Shown here in pieces: positions 42,438 through 51,658 of a stretch of 64,000 bases of DNA (position 1 is the first letter of the stretch; every line of letters starts with the position of its first letter). The translations under genes and the position numbers were made by a program. This DNA is from Fibrivirga algicola (GTDB taxonomy: Bacteria > Bacteroidota > Bacteroidia > Cytophagales > Spirosomataceae). The notes beneath the pieces are model-generated. The model saw nothing but the letters and a program-made list of their open reading frames with translations. It searched no databases and had not been told where the DNA came from. The DNA lies in contig NZ_WAEL01000006.1 in the NCBI RefSeq assembly GCF_011742925.1, positions 124,001 through 188,000 of the forward strand. The letters are read 5' to 3'.

Positions 42438-43484
42438 TTACAACGCTACTTTCGATTCGCCCGCATCTACGGCTTTGATGAACTTAATCAGGCCGGGAAA
42501 GTAGTGCGGCTGATCGTCCCACATGCTACAGTGGCTGCCGTCGGGACATATCAGGCTGGTACCCTTAGGGAGTTGCGTTGCCATCCATTCCATATGTTTT
42601 GGGTCCATAGTGTCATGCATACCGCCGATAGTAAGCGTGGGTACGTTGATGTTTTTCAGATCGGCGCGGCGGTCCCACTTAGCGAGTCGGCCGGAGACGC
42701 CAAATTCAGATGGGCCCTGCATCAGCGTGTAAACTGTGCCGTTCAACGCCTGAAACGCCCGGTCGAAGGCGTTGGGCCACGGTTTCAACCGGCAAACATG
42801 CTGCTCATAAAAATTAGGCATTAGCAGTTCCATGTAGCGTGGATTTCCGAAGTCTTTGCGGGCTTCAATGGCTTTAATCTCGGCCAACACCTTTGGGTTC
42901 ATTTGTTTGCCCAACACTTCGTCGGCATACTTGCCATAGTCGGGGCAACTGCTCATCATGTTGCTGATGATAAGTCCTTTCAGGTTCTGCTGGTATTTCA
43001 GCGCATATTCTGTTGCCAGAATGCCGCCCCAGCTATGGCCCAGCAGGTAGAAATTATCTTTGTTTAGCCCCAGTGCCTGCCGTACCTGCTCCACTTCCTC
43101 TACAAACCGCGGTGCGGTCCAGAGCGTGCTGTCGGTAGGGTGAGCGCTGTTGAGCGAGCCAAGCTGATCGTAGTAATAGAATTCAATGTCTTCGGCGGGG
43201 AAGTAGCTCTCAAACGATTCGAACAGCACATGGTTACCGCCGGGACCGCCGTGCAACAAGAGCACCTTGATACGCGGATTGTTGCCCACACGCTTTGTCC
43301 AGACGTTGAACGTACCTGAGGGTGTCTTCACCGGAATCATCCGGACACCGCCCGTACGCACCCCCGTTTCCGGCGATTGGTTGTAGGTAACGGCGTCGTT
43401 TGTCGGCGTTGTTTTGGTACAGGCAATGGCTGTCGTAAGCAGCGCGGCAAATAGACTAAGGCGTAGCAGGGAACGGTGTATCAT
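42438..43484 (-). CDS. Lipoprotein alpha/beta hydrolase, proline iminopeptidase-like
   Basis: The 348-residue protein has a lipoprotein signal with TTAIAC, lipid Cys at residue 22. The body is an S33 (proline iminopeptidase-like) alpha/beta hydrolase: oxyanion segment LLHGGPGGNH, YYYDQLGS, nucleophile serine in LLGHSWGGILATEY, and catalytic His in CPDGSHCSMWDD. A cap domain lies between. Proline iminopeptidases remove N-terminal Pro from peptides; a lipid-anchored form would work in the periplasm or on the surface. Its promoter region contains a small hairpin (AAGTGCT/AGCACTT near 43527-43555). Confidence 0.85.
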   Translation of the reverse strand: MIHRSLLRLSLFAALLTTAIACTKTTPTNDAVTYNQSPETGVRTGGVRMIPVKTPSGTFNVWTKRVGNNPRIKVLLLHGGPGGNHVLFESFESYFPAEDIEFYYYDQLGSLNSAHPTDSTLWTAPRFVEEVEQVRQALGLNKDNFYLLGHSWGGILATEYALKYQQNLKGLIISNMMSSCPDYGKYADEVLGKQMNPKVLAEIKAIEARKDFGNPRYMELLMPNFYEQHVCRLKPWPNAFDRAFQALNGTVYTLMQGPSEFGVSGRLAKWDRRADLKNINVPTLTIGGMHDTMDPKHMEWMATQLPKGTSLICPDGSHCSMWDDQPHYFPGLIKFIKAVDAGESKVAL

Positions 43485-43618
43485 GTTGCTGAATCCGGTT
43501 TGGGAAAAGGTTGACCAATATAACTAAAGTGCTCAACTCATGGCGCTTAGCACTTCTATTTACGAATTACCACAAATTATACGGCGAATAATTGACTTAA
43601 TCACGGCATAGCAGCCTG

Positions 43619-44218
43619 TTATACATCGTCGCGGCGCATAATTCGGCTTCTGATGCGGCTGAGACTAACAGGTGTGATACCAAGGTAGTTGGCGACGTAG
43701 TGCTGCGGAATGCGGTCCAGTATCTTCTTCTTACTGCTTTTCAACAGCGCCAGATACCTGTCTTCCGGGCTTTGGGTTAATAAGCCAACCATTCTGTCTT
43801 CAAGGCCGAGGGCAATGTATTCGCCGATAAGCCGCCCAAACTTCTGCCAGGTGATGCTTTTCTCAAAAAGAGCAGACAGTATCGTATACGGAAAGACAAT
43901 GTACCGGGCCGGGCTGAGTGCTTCAATGGTGAGACGGGATGGCGTTTGGGTGATACAACTCATGTAAGCACTGATAAAGTGGCCTTCGAAGTAAAAATAC
44001 GTTGTTTTCTCGTCGCCATCAGTAGTATAAAAATGCCTGAAAGAACCTTCAAGTACCAACGCTACTTCGTTTGCCTGCTTGCCCGCTTCAGCAAAAAACT
44101 GATGCTTCTGTATGGTTTCTACCCGTACATGAGGCGTAAGCATATGCCATTCATCATCACTAAGTGGCGTGAATCGCTCAATCTGTTGGCGAAGCGTCAG
44201 GAGGTCATTAGCAAGCAT
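43619..44218 (-). CDS. Crp/Fnr-family transcriptional regulator
   Basis: The 199-residue protein has a cyclic-nucleotide-binding-like beta-roll (about 30-120; FFAEAGKQANEVALVLEGSFRHFY) and a short C-terminal HTH (IPQHYVANYLGITPVSLSRIRSR). It belongs to the short Crp/Fnr proteins common in Bacteroidota, which have no clear cAMP-binding or Fe-S residues. It stands alone, divergent from xylA across 157 bp, and might regulate xylA; this is inference from position only. Confidence 0.87.
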   Translation of the reverse strand: MLANDLLTLRQQIERFTPLSDDEWHMLTPHVRVETIQKHQFFAEAGKQANEVALVLEGSFRHFYTTDGDEKTTYFYFEGHFISAYMSCITQTPSRLTIEALSPARYIVFPYTILSALFEKSITWQKFGRLIGEYIALGLEDRMVGLLTQSPEDRYLALLKSSKKKILDRIPQHYVANYLGITPVSLSRIRSRIMRRDDV

Positions 44219-44375
44219 AGCTGAATAGATGTGTAGAATTGTGGCCGGGTTTCTTTGAAATTATCACGAAATAGGTCAGAATAGTACATCATGTTGCAAT
44301 GATATAAAACAGAGATTTTATACTAATCTGCGTTTCAAGAAGAGGCGCATTACGTCAACCTAGTACAATCCCCTT

Positions 44376-45722
44376 ATGGCTAACATCAATTTGACACTCG
44401 GCGACAAAACGTATTTCCCGTTTGTGTCAGCACCCATCGCTTACGAAGGTCGGGAATCCGACAACCCGATGGCATTTAAATTCTACGACGCCAACCGCAC
44501 CATTCTGGGTACGCCCATGAAAGACCTGTTTCGGTTTGCAGTAGCCTATTGGCACACCTTCTGTGGCACTGGTGCTGATCCCTTCGGACCAGGTGTGAAG
44601 CATTTTCCCTGGGATGCCAGCGCTGGCAATGATCCACTGGGTGCTGCCTTCAGTAAAGCGGATGCTGCCTTTGAGTTCATTACCAAAATTGGCATGGAAT
44701 ATTATTGCTTCCATGATGTCGATGTATCGCCTGAGGGTAATTCGAACCATGAGTTTGAAGCTAATTTCCGCAAGGTTGTTGACTACCTGAAACAGAAACA
44801 GGAAGCCAGCGGCGTGAAACTGCTCTGGGGTACGGCCAACCTGTTCTCTCACGAGCGGTACATGAACGGTGCCAGCACCAATCCTGACTTCCACGTGCTG
44901 ACCCACGGTGCCTGGCAGGTGAAAAATGCCATCGACGCCACCATCGAACTGGGCGGACGGGGCTATACCTTCTGGGGTGGTCGTGAAGGCTATATGTCGC
45001 TGCTGAACACCAACATGAAACGCGAGCAGGAACACCTGGGTCGTTTCCTGCAAGTGAGCCGTGACTATGCCCGCAAGCAGGGCTTCACGGGGTCGTTCTA
45101 CATCGAGCCAAAGCCGATGGAGCCAACCAAGCACCAGTATGATTTCGATGCTGCCACGGTTGTCGGCTTCCTGAACCGCTATGGCTTGCAGGACGATTTT
45201 GAACTGAACATTGAAACCAACCACGCCACATTGGCTAGCCATACGTTTGCGCATGAGCTACAGGTAGCTGCCGACAACAATATGCTTGGCAGCATCGATG
45301 CTAACCGCGGCGATTACCAGAACGGCTGGGATACCGACCAGTTCCCGGTTGATGTTTACGAACTAACCGAGGCTATGCTGGTGATTCTGGAAGCGGGTGG
45401 CTTGAAATCAGGCGGCGTGAACTTCGACGCCAAAACACGCCGGAACTCAACCGACCTGGAGGATATCTTCATCGCTCACATTGGCGGTATGGATGCCTTT
45501 GCCCGCGCTGCCATTGCAGCAGAGGCCATTCTGGGTAAATCGAAATACAAGCAGCTCCGCGCAGAGCGGTATGCCAGCTTCGACAGCGGTGCCGGTGCTG
45601 ATTTTGAAGCCGGTAAACTGACGCTCGAAGACCTGCGCGAGTACGCCATGACCAACGGCGAACCCAAGCAGGTCAGCGGCAAGCAGGAGCTGTACGAAAT
45701 GATTGTCAACCAGTATATTTAG
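44376..45722 (+). CDS. xylA: Xylose isomerase
   Basis: The 448-residue TIM-barrel enzyme interconverts xylose and xylulose (and glucose and fructose). It matches the class II xylose isomerase length. Landmarks: [34 protein letters not shown] with the catalytic His, [31 protein letters not shown] (metal-binding Glu), ETNHATLA, and [19 protein letters not shown]. No xylulokinase is nearby. Promoter elements are not obvious; the Crp/Fnr-type gene is divergent upstream. Confidence 0.97.
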   Translation: MANINLTLGDKTYFPFVSAPIAYEGRESDNPMAFKFYDANRTILGTPMKDLFRFAVAYWHTFCGTGADPFGPGVKHFPWDASAGNDPLGAAFSKADAAFEFITKIGMEYYCFHDVDVSPEGNSNHEFEANFRKVVDYLKQKQEASGVKLLWGTANLFSHERYMNGASTNPDFHVLTHGAWQVKNAIDATIELGGRGYTFWGGREGYMSLLNTNMKREQEHLGRFLQVSRDYARKQGFTGSFYIEPKPMEPTKHQYDFDAATVVGFLNRYGLQDDFELNIETNHATLASHTFAHELQVAADNNMLGSIDANRGDYQNGWDTDQFPVDVYELTEAMLVILEAGGLKSGGVNFDAKTRRNSTDLEDIFIAHIGGMDAFARAAIAAEAILGKSKYKQLRAERYASFDSGAGADFEAGKLTLEDLREYAMTNGEPKQVSGKQELYEMIVNQYI

Positions 45723-45723
45723 T

Positions 45724-45826
45724 AAGTTTCAGGTTTCAAGTTTCAGGTTTCAAGTAGCTTTGCCTATCAGTACGGCAGTTGCCCAGGCAGGGCCACTTGA
45801 CATCTGAAACTCGAACCATGAAACTT
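45724..45826. repeat. Imperfect inverted repeat of GTTTCA heptamers, overlapping a start codon
   Basis: The 5' arm (45724-45755) consists of four tandem heptamers of the form GTTTCA(G/A). The 3' arm (45795-45826) matches its reverse complement in 27 of 32 positions. The arm includes the ATG (45818) and second and third codons of the NTF2-like gene, so initiation of that gene is inside the hairpin. It begins just after the xylA stop. Confidence 0.8.
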
Positions 45827-46276
45827 CTCCTATTACTTCTCCTCTTCCTTCCGTTTGGCAGCTTTGCCCAAACCATGGAAGCGTCTCCCGAAGACGAAAG
45901 TGGCATCATGCAGGCTATTGATGACCTGTTTGAGGGTATGAAAAAGGCAGATGCCGCTGCCGTGAAAAATGCTTTCTCTCCTACCGCTACGTTACAAACG
46001 GTAGTGAATAAAAATGGGCAGGTGAGCGTCAAGAATGAGCCAATCGAAGGGTTTGCAGCATCGATTGGCAAGGCCAAGCCGGGCGATCTGAACGAGGTGA
46101 TCGATCCGTATCAGATTCATATTGATGGCGACTTGGCAGTAGCCTTTGTTCCGTATAAATTCTTCTTCAAAGACAAGCGACTCCACTGCGGAGCCAACGC
46201 TTTCACGCTGGTCCGTATGAGTGGCGTATGGAAGATCCAGGCCATTATCGATACCCGCCGCGAGTGTCTCGATTAA
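45818..46276 (+). CDS. Secreted NTF2-like (lumazine-binding-like) protein
   Basis: ATG 45818 gives 152 residues with a strong signal peptide (MKLLLLLLLFLPFGSFAQ); an earlier in-frame ATG at 45779 would disturb it. The mature part matches the NTF2-like/SnoaL superfamily, lumazine-binding-like group: IMQAIDDLFEGMKKADAAAVKNAFSP, LQTVVNKNGQVSV, and the last strand GVWKIQAIIDTRREC. Its role is unknown. The start codon lies within an inverted repeat arm, and the 3' end overlaps the convergent panC gene by 4 bp. Confidence 0.82.
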   Translation: MKLLLLLLLFLPFGSFAQTMEASPEDESGIMQAIDDLFEGMKKADAAAVKNAFSPTATLQTVVNKNGQVSVKNEPIEGFAASIGKAKPGDLNEVIDPYQIHIDGDLAVAFVPYKFFFKDKRLHCGANAFTLVRMSGVWKIQAIIDTRRECLD

Positions 46277-47130
46277 AATACCACGTTGTCGATCAGCCGT
46301 ACAGTACCCAGTTGTGCCGCCAGGCAAATAGCCGTTTGACCGGGAGCCTGTAACTCAGTAACGGGCTGCAATGAGTCGACGTTTACCACGTCAATGTAAT
46401 CCAGCGTGAAAGCTGGGTGTTGCGCGATGTAGTCACGAACGGCAGCCCGTGCCTGATCGGGCGTATACTCGTCAGGGCGACTTCCGGTTAGTAATAGGTT
46501 CTTCGCCAGCGTCAAGGCGTCGAATAGCATTGGTGCCTGGGTACGTTCTTCCGGCGATAACAGCCTGTTTCGCGACGACATAGCCAGGCCGTCGGCCTCC
46601 CGAACCGTATCGCAGCGCACCAGTTCAAGCGGAAAATTCAGGTCACGTACCAGTCGGCGAATAACGGCAACCTGCTGCAGGTCTTTCTGACCGAAATAGG
46701 CTTTGTTGGGCTGCACCATGTGAAACAACTTGCTGACGACCAGCCCGACACCGTTGAAGTGGCCGGGCCGTGAAGCGCCTTCCATTACCGTTTCCAAATC
46801 GCCGAAATCGAACCTGAGGGTGGCTGGTTCGGGGTACATCTCTGCTATCGAAGGAGAAAAAATTACGTCTGTTCCAACCGTTTCGAGCAGGGCTGAGTCT
46901 TCTGTCAGTGTGCGGGGGTAACGGGCCAGATCGGCCGGGTTATTAAACTGGGTTGGATTGACGAAGATGCTGCAAACAACGATGTCACACTCCGATTTTG
47001 CCCGTTCAACAAGATTAAGATGGCCGTTGTGCAGGGCGCCCATGGTGGGGACAAAACCAATGGTTTTTTCCTGCTGGCGAACGATAGTAAGGTACTGTTG
47101 TAGGTCGTAAACGGTATGGAAATGAAGCAT
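46273..47130 (-). CDS. panC: Pantothenate synthetase (pantoate-beta-alanine ligase)
   Basis: The 285-residue protein joins pantoate and beta-alanine using ATP in the last step of vitamin B5 synthesis. Signatures: FVPTMGALHNGHLNLVERA (HIGH-like nucleotide-binding motif), SIFVNPTQFN, RPGHFNGVGLVVSKLF, YFGQKDLQQV and GLAMSSRNRLL (KMSKS-like). It is divergent from the glycogen-synthase-like gene across a 142-bp intergenic region. panC next to this kind of gene is a recurring order in Bacteroidota. Confidence 0.96.
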   Translation of the reverse strand: MLHFHTVYDLQQYLTIVRQQEKTIGFVPTMGALHNGHLNLVERAKSECDIVVCSIFVNPTQFNNPADLARYPRTLTEDSALLETVGTDVIFSPSIAEMYPEPATLRFDFGDLETVMEGASRPGHFNGVGLVVSKLFHMVQPNKAYFGQKDLQQVAVIRRLVRDLNFPLELVRCDTVREADGLAMSSRNRLLSPEERTQAPMLFDALTLAKNLLLTGSRPDEYTPDQARAAVRDYIAQHPAFTLDYIDVVNVDSLQPVTELQAPGQTAICLAAQLGTVRLIDNVVF

Positions 47131-47195
47131 AGAAGACGGGTAAATAACGAGAAGTTGGTGGTGACGGAAATTGTAATTTTTTGCGGCAAATTGTA

Positions 47196-47226
47196 TTGAA
47201 ATATGGGGTTTTTTTGCTTAATTTTG
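47196..47226 (+). promoter_or_regulatory. Promoter of the glycogen-synthase-like gene
   Basis: TTG at 47196-47198 and TAATTTTG at 47219-47226 are 20 bp apart, a good Bacteroidota -33/-7 pair. The leader to ATG 47273 is about 45 bp. Confidence 0.6.
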
Positions 47227-47272
47227 CAGGTTTTTAAGGTGAAGCCGTCCAAAATAATTCCCTCTTGCATTT

Positions 47273-48085
47273 ATGAGCAAACTTCGCATTTTGTACGTAG
47301 CCAGTGAAATTACGCCCTTCCTCAAAACCTCTGACGTGGCCGATTTCGTGCGAAAGTTACCGCAGGATATGCAGGAACGCGGCATGGAAATCCGGATCCT
47401 GGTTCCTCGGTTTGGGCTCATCAACGAACGTAAAAATCGGCTTCATGAAGTTGTCCGGCTGTCGGGTATCAACATCTCGGTTGGCGACGAAGAAAAGCCG
47501 TTGATTATCAAAGTTGCATCGATTCCTACCGCCAAGTTACAGGTGTACTTTATCGATAACGAAGACTATTTCCACCGGAAGTATGTTTTCCACGATAAGG
47601 AAGATAAGTTCTACGACGATAACGACGAGCGAGCCATCTTCTTCTGCAAAGGCGTTCTGGAAACAGTGAAAAAACTAGGCTGGTCGCCCGATATCGTTCA
47701 TTGCAACGACTGGATGACGGCCCTGATTCCGCTGTATCTGAAAACAACGTATAAGAACGACCCAATGTTTAAAGACACCAAGTCGGTCTTCACGGTGTAC
47801 AATAACTCGTTCGAACATCGTTTCAATGCCAGTGATTTGGTTGAAAAAGCCAAAATGATGGACATTGATGACGCGATGCTCAGCCACCTCGAAACCGGCG
47901 ATTTTACCGGATTTATAAAAATCGGTTGTGCCTACGCCGACGCCGTTGTCAATGCTGGTAAAACCGAACACGATAGTCTGAATACTATTCTGAATGAAAT
48001 TGCCGAACACAAACTTGACCTCGACGAGGCGGAAACAAACGTTAGCGAGCGTTATTTCAACATCTATACACAACTGGCCAGTTAG
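47273..48085 (+). CDS. One-domain glycogen/starch synthase-like protein (GT5 N-domain only)
   Basis: The 270-residue protein equals only the N-terminal Rossmann domain of GT5 glycogen synthase (usual full length about 480). Seen: LRILYVASEITPFLKTSDVADF, where the active-site KTGG loop of true glycogen synthases is KTSD, and HCNDWMTALIPLYLK, equal to the family's H.HDWH region. The C-terminal half with the second Rossmann domain is absent. Similar short proteins next to panC are known in Bacteroidota and are often labelled glycogen synthase. Whether it has transferase activity is doubtful. The next gene overlaps its 3' end by 92 bp. Confidence 0.85.
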   Translation: MSKLRILYVASEITPFLKTSDVADFVRKLPQDMQERGMEIRILVPRFGLINERKNRLHEVVRLSGINISVGDEEKPLIIKVASIPTAKLQVYFIDNEDYFHRKYVFHDKEDKFYDDNDERAIFFCKGVLETVKKLGWSPDIVHCNDWMTALIPLYLKTTYKNDPMFKDTKSVFTVYNNSFEHRFNASDLVEKAKMMDIDDAMLSHLETGDFTGFIKIGCAYADAVVNAGKTEHDSLNTILNEIAEHKLDLDEAETNVSERYFNIYTQLAS

Positions 48086-49493
48086 ACTGGCTTTCGTAGC
48101 GGCTGTATTGCTAACGGCAATTGCCTGCGAAGAACCCAAGGAAATTGGCCTTGCACCCACCACACCGGTGGGTGTGCTGTATACCGACACGCTCACCATT
48201 ACCCGCACCACCATTCAACTGGATTCGGTGCGAAGCAATGACCAGAGTACAGCGCTGGTAGGACGGTATACCGATCCTATTTTTGGGCAGGTAGAAACGA
48301 AGGCCTACATTCAGTTGCGGCCTACCCAGGGACTAATCGTAAGGGATTCGGGCACGACCAATGTGACCGCCGCCAGCCGCATCATCGTTGACTCAACGAA
48401 AGTGCGTTTTCCGCTCAACGGAATCTGGTATGGTGACACAACCGTATCTCAGGAGATTGTCCTGTCGCGCCTGACCGACAGCCTCCGGTCGATTAACTAC
48501 GATATTACTAGCCCCGGCCCTGCGGTTGCGCAGGTCATTGCCCGGCGCACCGTGAAGCCCCGGCCATCTGTTGCCGACACGGTAGGCTATCTTAGCCCGA
48601 TTACGGTCGATAACAGCCTGGGCCGGGAAATAATAGCATTGGCAAATACGAACGCACTGCTCTTCAACACGTCCGGCATCCTAGTCGATCCAGTCGCTTT
48701 TCGTAAACAGATTGCCCGTGACTTTGTCATCACGTCGACCAGTTCACCACAGGCGGCGGTGCTTGGTATAACGCCATCGGAAGGGTCTGTCATTACTTAT
48801 TTTCACGTGCAGGGCGAGTCGTACCCACAGGCATATACACTGCCATTTGTTGGCAAACGCTTCAATCAGGTAGTGGCTAATCGGGCTGGAACGCCGCTGG
48901 CGAGTTTGCGCCCCGGCCAAAGCCAGGCCACGACCATAACCGGACGTACCTATGTGCAGCCGGGCACGGGCGTAACCACGAAATTGCAGTTCCCATCGTT
49001 GACGAATCTGCTGAAAACGGGTCGGGTTGCTATTAACCGAGCCGATATGGTTATTACGCCAACAGCTCCTGAAGACGCGAAACGGCCATTGCCTCCTTAC
49101 CTGACGCTGGCAGAGGTAGATGCGCAGAACCGGCTAACCCGGTCGGCTACCACCACTGGCGTGGCTTCACTATTGTTTACGGTGCAGTCTTTTGGACCGC
49201 TCAACCGAACGCCCAGCGCTTTTACTGGTTCACAAGTGGCAATTCGCGACCTGCGTACCAATAGCTATACGTTCCAGCTAGCCGGTTATTTACAATCGGT
49301 CGCAGCGGGCGTAAGTCCTAACGATGGATTAGCCCTTCTCACACCCAGTAACCGTGAGCTATTTGTGCAGAATCAACAAACGGGTGCGCTGAATGATCAA
49401 ACACAGGCGGTGCTCAGCGATCGGGTCTGGCGAATGGTGCTCGACGGAAAGGCCAGTGTAAAGCTGATCCTGTTTTACACAAAATCTAACTAA
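47994..49493 (+). CDS. DUF4270 lipoprotein
   Basis: The 499-residue protein has a long N-terminal lead followed by a lipoprotein signal (LAFVAAVLLTAIAC, lipid Cys at 45). It matches the DUF4270 family: beta-rich extracytoplasmic lipoproteins of Bacteroidota without known function, with the typical EEPKEIGLAP and LVGRYTDPIFGQVETKAYIQL. ATG 47994 is the only in-frame start before the signal and lies 92 bp inside the preceding gene, so translation may be coupled. A clean rho-independent terminator follows at 49501. Confidence 0.85.
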   Translation: MKLPNTNLTSTRRKQTLASVISTSIHNWPVRLAFVAAVLLTAIACEEPKEIGLAPTTPVGVLYTDTLTITRTTIQLDSVRSNDQSTALVGRYTDPIFGQVETKAYIQLRPTQGLIVRDSGTTNVTAASRIIVDSTKVRFPLNGIWYGDTTVSQEIVLSRLTDSLRSINYDITSPGPAVAQVIARRTVKPRPSVADTVGYLSPITVDNSLGREIIALANTNALLFNTSGILVDPVAFRKQIARDFVITSTSSPQAAVLGITPSEGSVITYFHVQGESYPQAYTLPFVGKRFNQVVANRAGTPLASLRPGQSQATTITGRTYVQPGTGVTTKLQFPSLTNLLKTGRVAINRADMVITPTAPEDAKRPLPPYLTLAEVDAQNRLTRSATTTGVASLLFTVQSFGPLNRTPSAFTGSQVAIRDLRTNSYTFQLAGYLQSVAAGVSPNDGLALLTPSNRELFVQNQQTGALNDQTQAVLSDRVWRMVLDGKASVKLILFYTKSN

Positions 49494-49499
49494 CTTTCA

Positions 49500-49535
49500 G
49501 AACCCCGCCGCAGTTGGCGGGGTTCATTGCTTTTT
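49500..49535 (+). terminator. Rho-independent terminator after DUF4270 gene
   Basis: AACCCCGCC (49501-49509) pairs perfectly with GGCGGGGTT (49516-49524); a T-rich run follows (CATTGCTTTTTAT). Confidence 0.88.
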
Positions 49536-49661
49536 ATAGCTTTATAGTAAGTCTTACCATAAAAAGCAGTGCGCCGATCGTTACCTTTCGACTTGTCAGG
49601 TACGTTCGGCCTTACATTCACCCACCAATTAATAACTGACTACTGTTAACTCTTCACTATT

Positions 49662-51500
49662 ATGTGTGGTATTGTCGCCTATGTGGGGCATCGGGAAGCC
49701 TGCCCTCTCGTCATCAAAGGACTCAAACGGCTCGAATATCGGGGCTACGATAGCGCGGGTGTAGCCCTGCTAAACGGTGAGGGGCTGAAGATCTACAAGA
49801 AAAAAGGCAAAGTGTCGGCCCTGGAGCAGGAACTGGACGGTAAAGCGCTGCATGCCACCATCGGCATGGGGCACACCCGCTGGGCTACCCACGGCGAACC
49901 AAACGACGTAAATGCCCACCCGCATTACTCGTTCCACAAAAAGATTGCGATTATCCACAACGGGATAATCGAGAACTACGCGACTATCAAGGAAACCCTT
50001 GTTCGGAAAGGACACACGTTTGCCAGCCAGACGGATACAGAGGTGCTGGGGCAGTTTATTGAAGATATTTGGGAGAACGCCGGGGGTACGTTGGAAGACG
50101 CTATCCGCTCGGCCTTGCAGGAGGTTGTTGGTGCGTACGCTATCGTGGTGATGAACGCCGCTGACCCAACGCAACTGGTAGCAGCCCGGAAGGGTAGTCC
50201 GCTGGTGATTGGCGTTGGCGACGGCGAGTACTTCTTCGCTTCAGATGCCTCGCCGATCATCGAATACACGAAAGACGTTATCTACCTGAACGAGTACGAG
50301 ATTGCCACGGTAAAAGATGGCAAGCTGGATATCGTTACGCTCGATAATACCAAGACGACGCCTTACGTGCAGAAGATCGAAATGGAGCTTGAAGCCATCG
50401 AAAAGGGCGGATTCGAGCATTTCATGCTGAAAGAAATCTTCGAACAGCCGCGCTCCATTGCCGATTCAATGCGTGGTCGGGTCAACGCGGCTGAAGGAAC
50501 GCTACAACTTGGTGGCCTCCGCGATTACCTGGACAAACTGGCTAAATCGAAGCGGATTATCATTGTGGGCTGTGGTACATCGTGGCATGCCGGTCTGGTG
50601 GCCGAATACATTTTTGAAGAACTGGCGCGCATCCCTGTCGAGGTCGAATACGCGTCGGAGTTCCGGTACCGGAACCCGATTATCAAGGAGGGGGATATTG
50701 TCATTGCCATCTCACAGTCGGGCGAAACAGCCGATACACTGGCAGCCATCGAACTGGCCAAGTCGAAAGGAGCTACCATTTTTGGGGTCTGCAACGTAGT
50801 TGGTTCATCCATTGCCCGGGCGAGCCATGCAGGTGCATATACCCACGCAGGACCTGAAATCGGGGTAGCCAGTACGAAAGCCTTCACCGCGCAGGTTACC
50901 GTATTGACGTTGATGGCTCTGGCCGCCGCCAAGCGCAAAGGCACCATTTCGGATACGTTGTTCCGGCAATTACTAGCCGAACTGGAAGCTGTGCCAGCCA
51001 AAGTGGAGCGGGTATTGCAAAGCGCCGCCAAGATCAAGGAGATTGCCTACATCTTTACCTATGCTCGTAACTTCATTTACCTGGGTCGTGGATTAAACTT
51101 CCCCGTTGCGCTGGAAGGAGCCTTGAAACTGAAGGAGATCAGCTACATCCACGCCGAAGGGTACCCTGCCGCCGAGATGAAGCACGGTCCGATTGCGCTC
51201 ATCGACGAAGACATGCCGATGGTGGTCGTTGCCACACAGGACAGCTCGTACGAAAAAGTAGTGTCGAACATTCAGGAGGTAAAAGCCCGCAAAGGCCGCG
51301 TTATTGCCGTGACAACAGAGGGAGATACGCACCTGCCCACAATGGTCGATTTCGTGATCGAGATTCCGAAAGTGCACGATATTCTGATGCCATTGATCTC
51401 GGTTATCCCGATGCAACTGCTGGCCTACGACATTGCCGTTATGCGTGGCCGCAACGTAGACCAACCCCGCAACCTGGCTAAGTCAGTAACGGTGGAGTAA
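49662..51500 (+). CDS. glmS: Glutamine-fructose-6-phosphate aminotransferase (isomerizing)
   Basis: GlmS makes glucosamine-6-phosphate from fructose-6-phosphate and glutamine, the first step to UDP-GlcNAc. The 612-residue protein has the N-terminal glutaminase with catalytic Cys2 (MCGIVAYVG), RLEYRGYDSAG and HTRWATHGEP, and two SIS sugar-isomerase domains with GCGTSWHAG, ISQSGETADTLAA, EGALKLKEISYIHAEGYPAAEMKHGP and the C-terminal PRNLAKSVTVE. No glmS ribozyme-like sequence is apparent in the 160-bp leader. Clean terminator at 51560. Confidence 0.97.
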   Translation: MCGIVAYVGHREACPLVIKGLKRLEYRGYDSAGVALLNGEGLKIYKKKGKVSALEQELDGKALHATIGMGHTRWATHGEPNDVNAHPHYSFHKKIAIIHNGIIENYATIKETLVRKGHTFASQTDTEVLGQFIEDIWENAGGTLEDAIRSALQEVVGAYAIVVMNAADPTQLVAARKGSPLVIGVGDGEYFFASDASPIIEYTKDVIYLNEYEIATVKDGKLDIVTLDNTKTTPYVQKIEMELEAIEKGGFEHFMLKEIFEQPRSIADSMRGRVNAAEGTLQLGGLRDYLDKLAKSKRIIIVGCGTSWHAGLVAEYIFEELARIPVEVEYASEFRYRNPIIKEGDIVIAISQSGETADTLAAIELAKSKGATIFGVCNVVGSSIARASHAGAYTHAGPEIGVASTKAFTAQVTVLTLMALAAAKRKGTISDTLFRQLLAELEAVPAKVERVLQSAAKIKEIAYIFTYARNFIYLGRGLNFPVALEGALKLKEISYIHAEGYPAAEMKHGPIALIDEDMPMVVVATQDSSYEKVVSNIQEVKARKGRVIAVTTEGDTHLPTMVDFVIEIPKVHDILMPLISVIPMQLLAYDIAVMRGRNVDQPRNLAKSVTVE

Positions 51501-51559
51501 TAAACCTTACAGATTTCTGAAACCTAAAAGGGTTGGGAAAACCGCAAAGACTCATTCTC

Positions 51560-51598
51560 AAAAGACCTGCAAGTACACACTTGCAGGTCTTTTTTTTG
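51560..51598 (+). terminator. Rho-independent terminator after glmS
   Basis: A 15-bp perfect stem AAAAGACCTGCAAGT/ACTTGCAGGTCTTTT with a 4-bp loop, followed by T8. Confidence 0.95.
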
Positions 51599-51658
51599 CG
51601 TCAGGCAACCCTTGTCCATTAATCTGTATTTCTATCACCAGAAGCCATCATAACGCAA

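Noticed and set aside
45724-45755. GTTTCA tandem repeats as a CRISPR-like array
   Set aside because: Units are 7 bp with no spacers, and they form a hairpin with a downstream arm; not a CRISPR.
49525-49661. glmS ribozyme in the leader of glmS
   Set aside because: The leader is about 140 bp and AT-rich with no visible ribozyme core; such ribozymes are mainly in Firmicutes.
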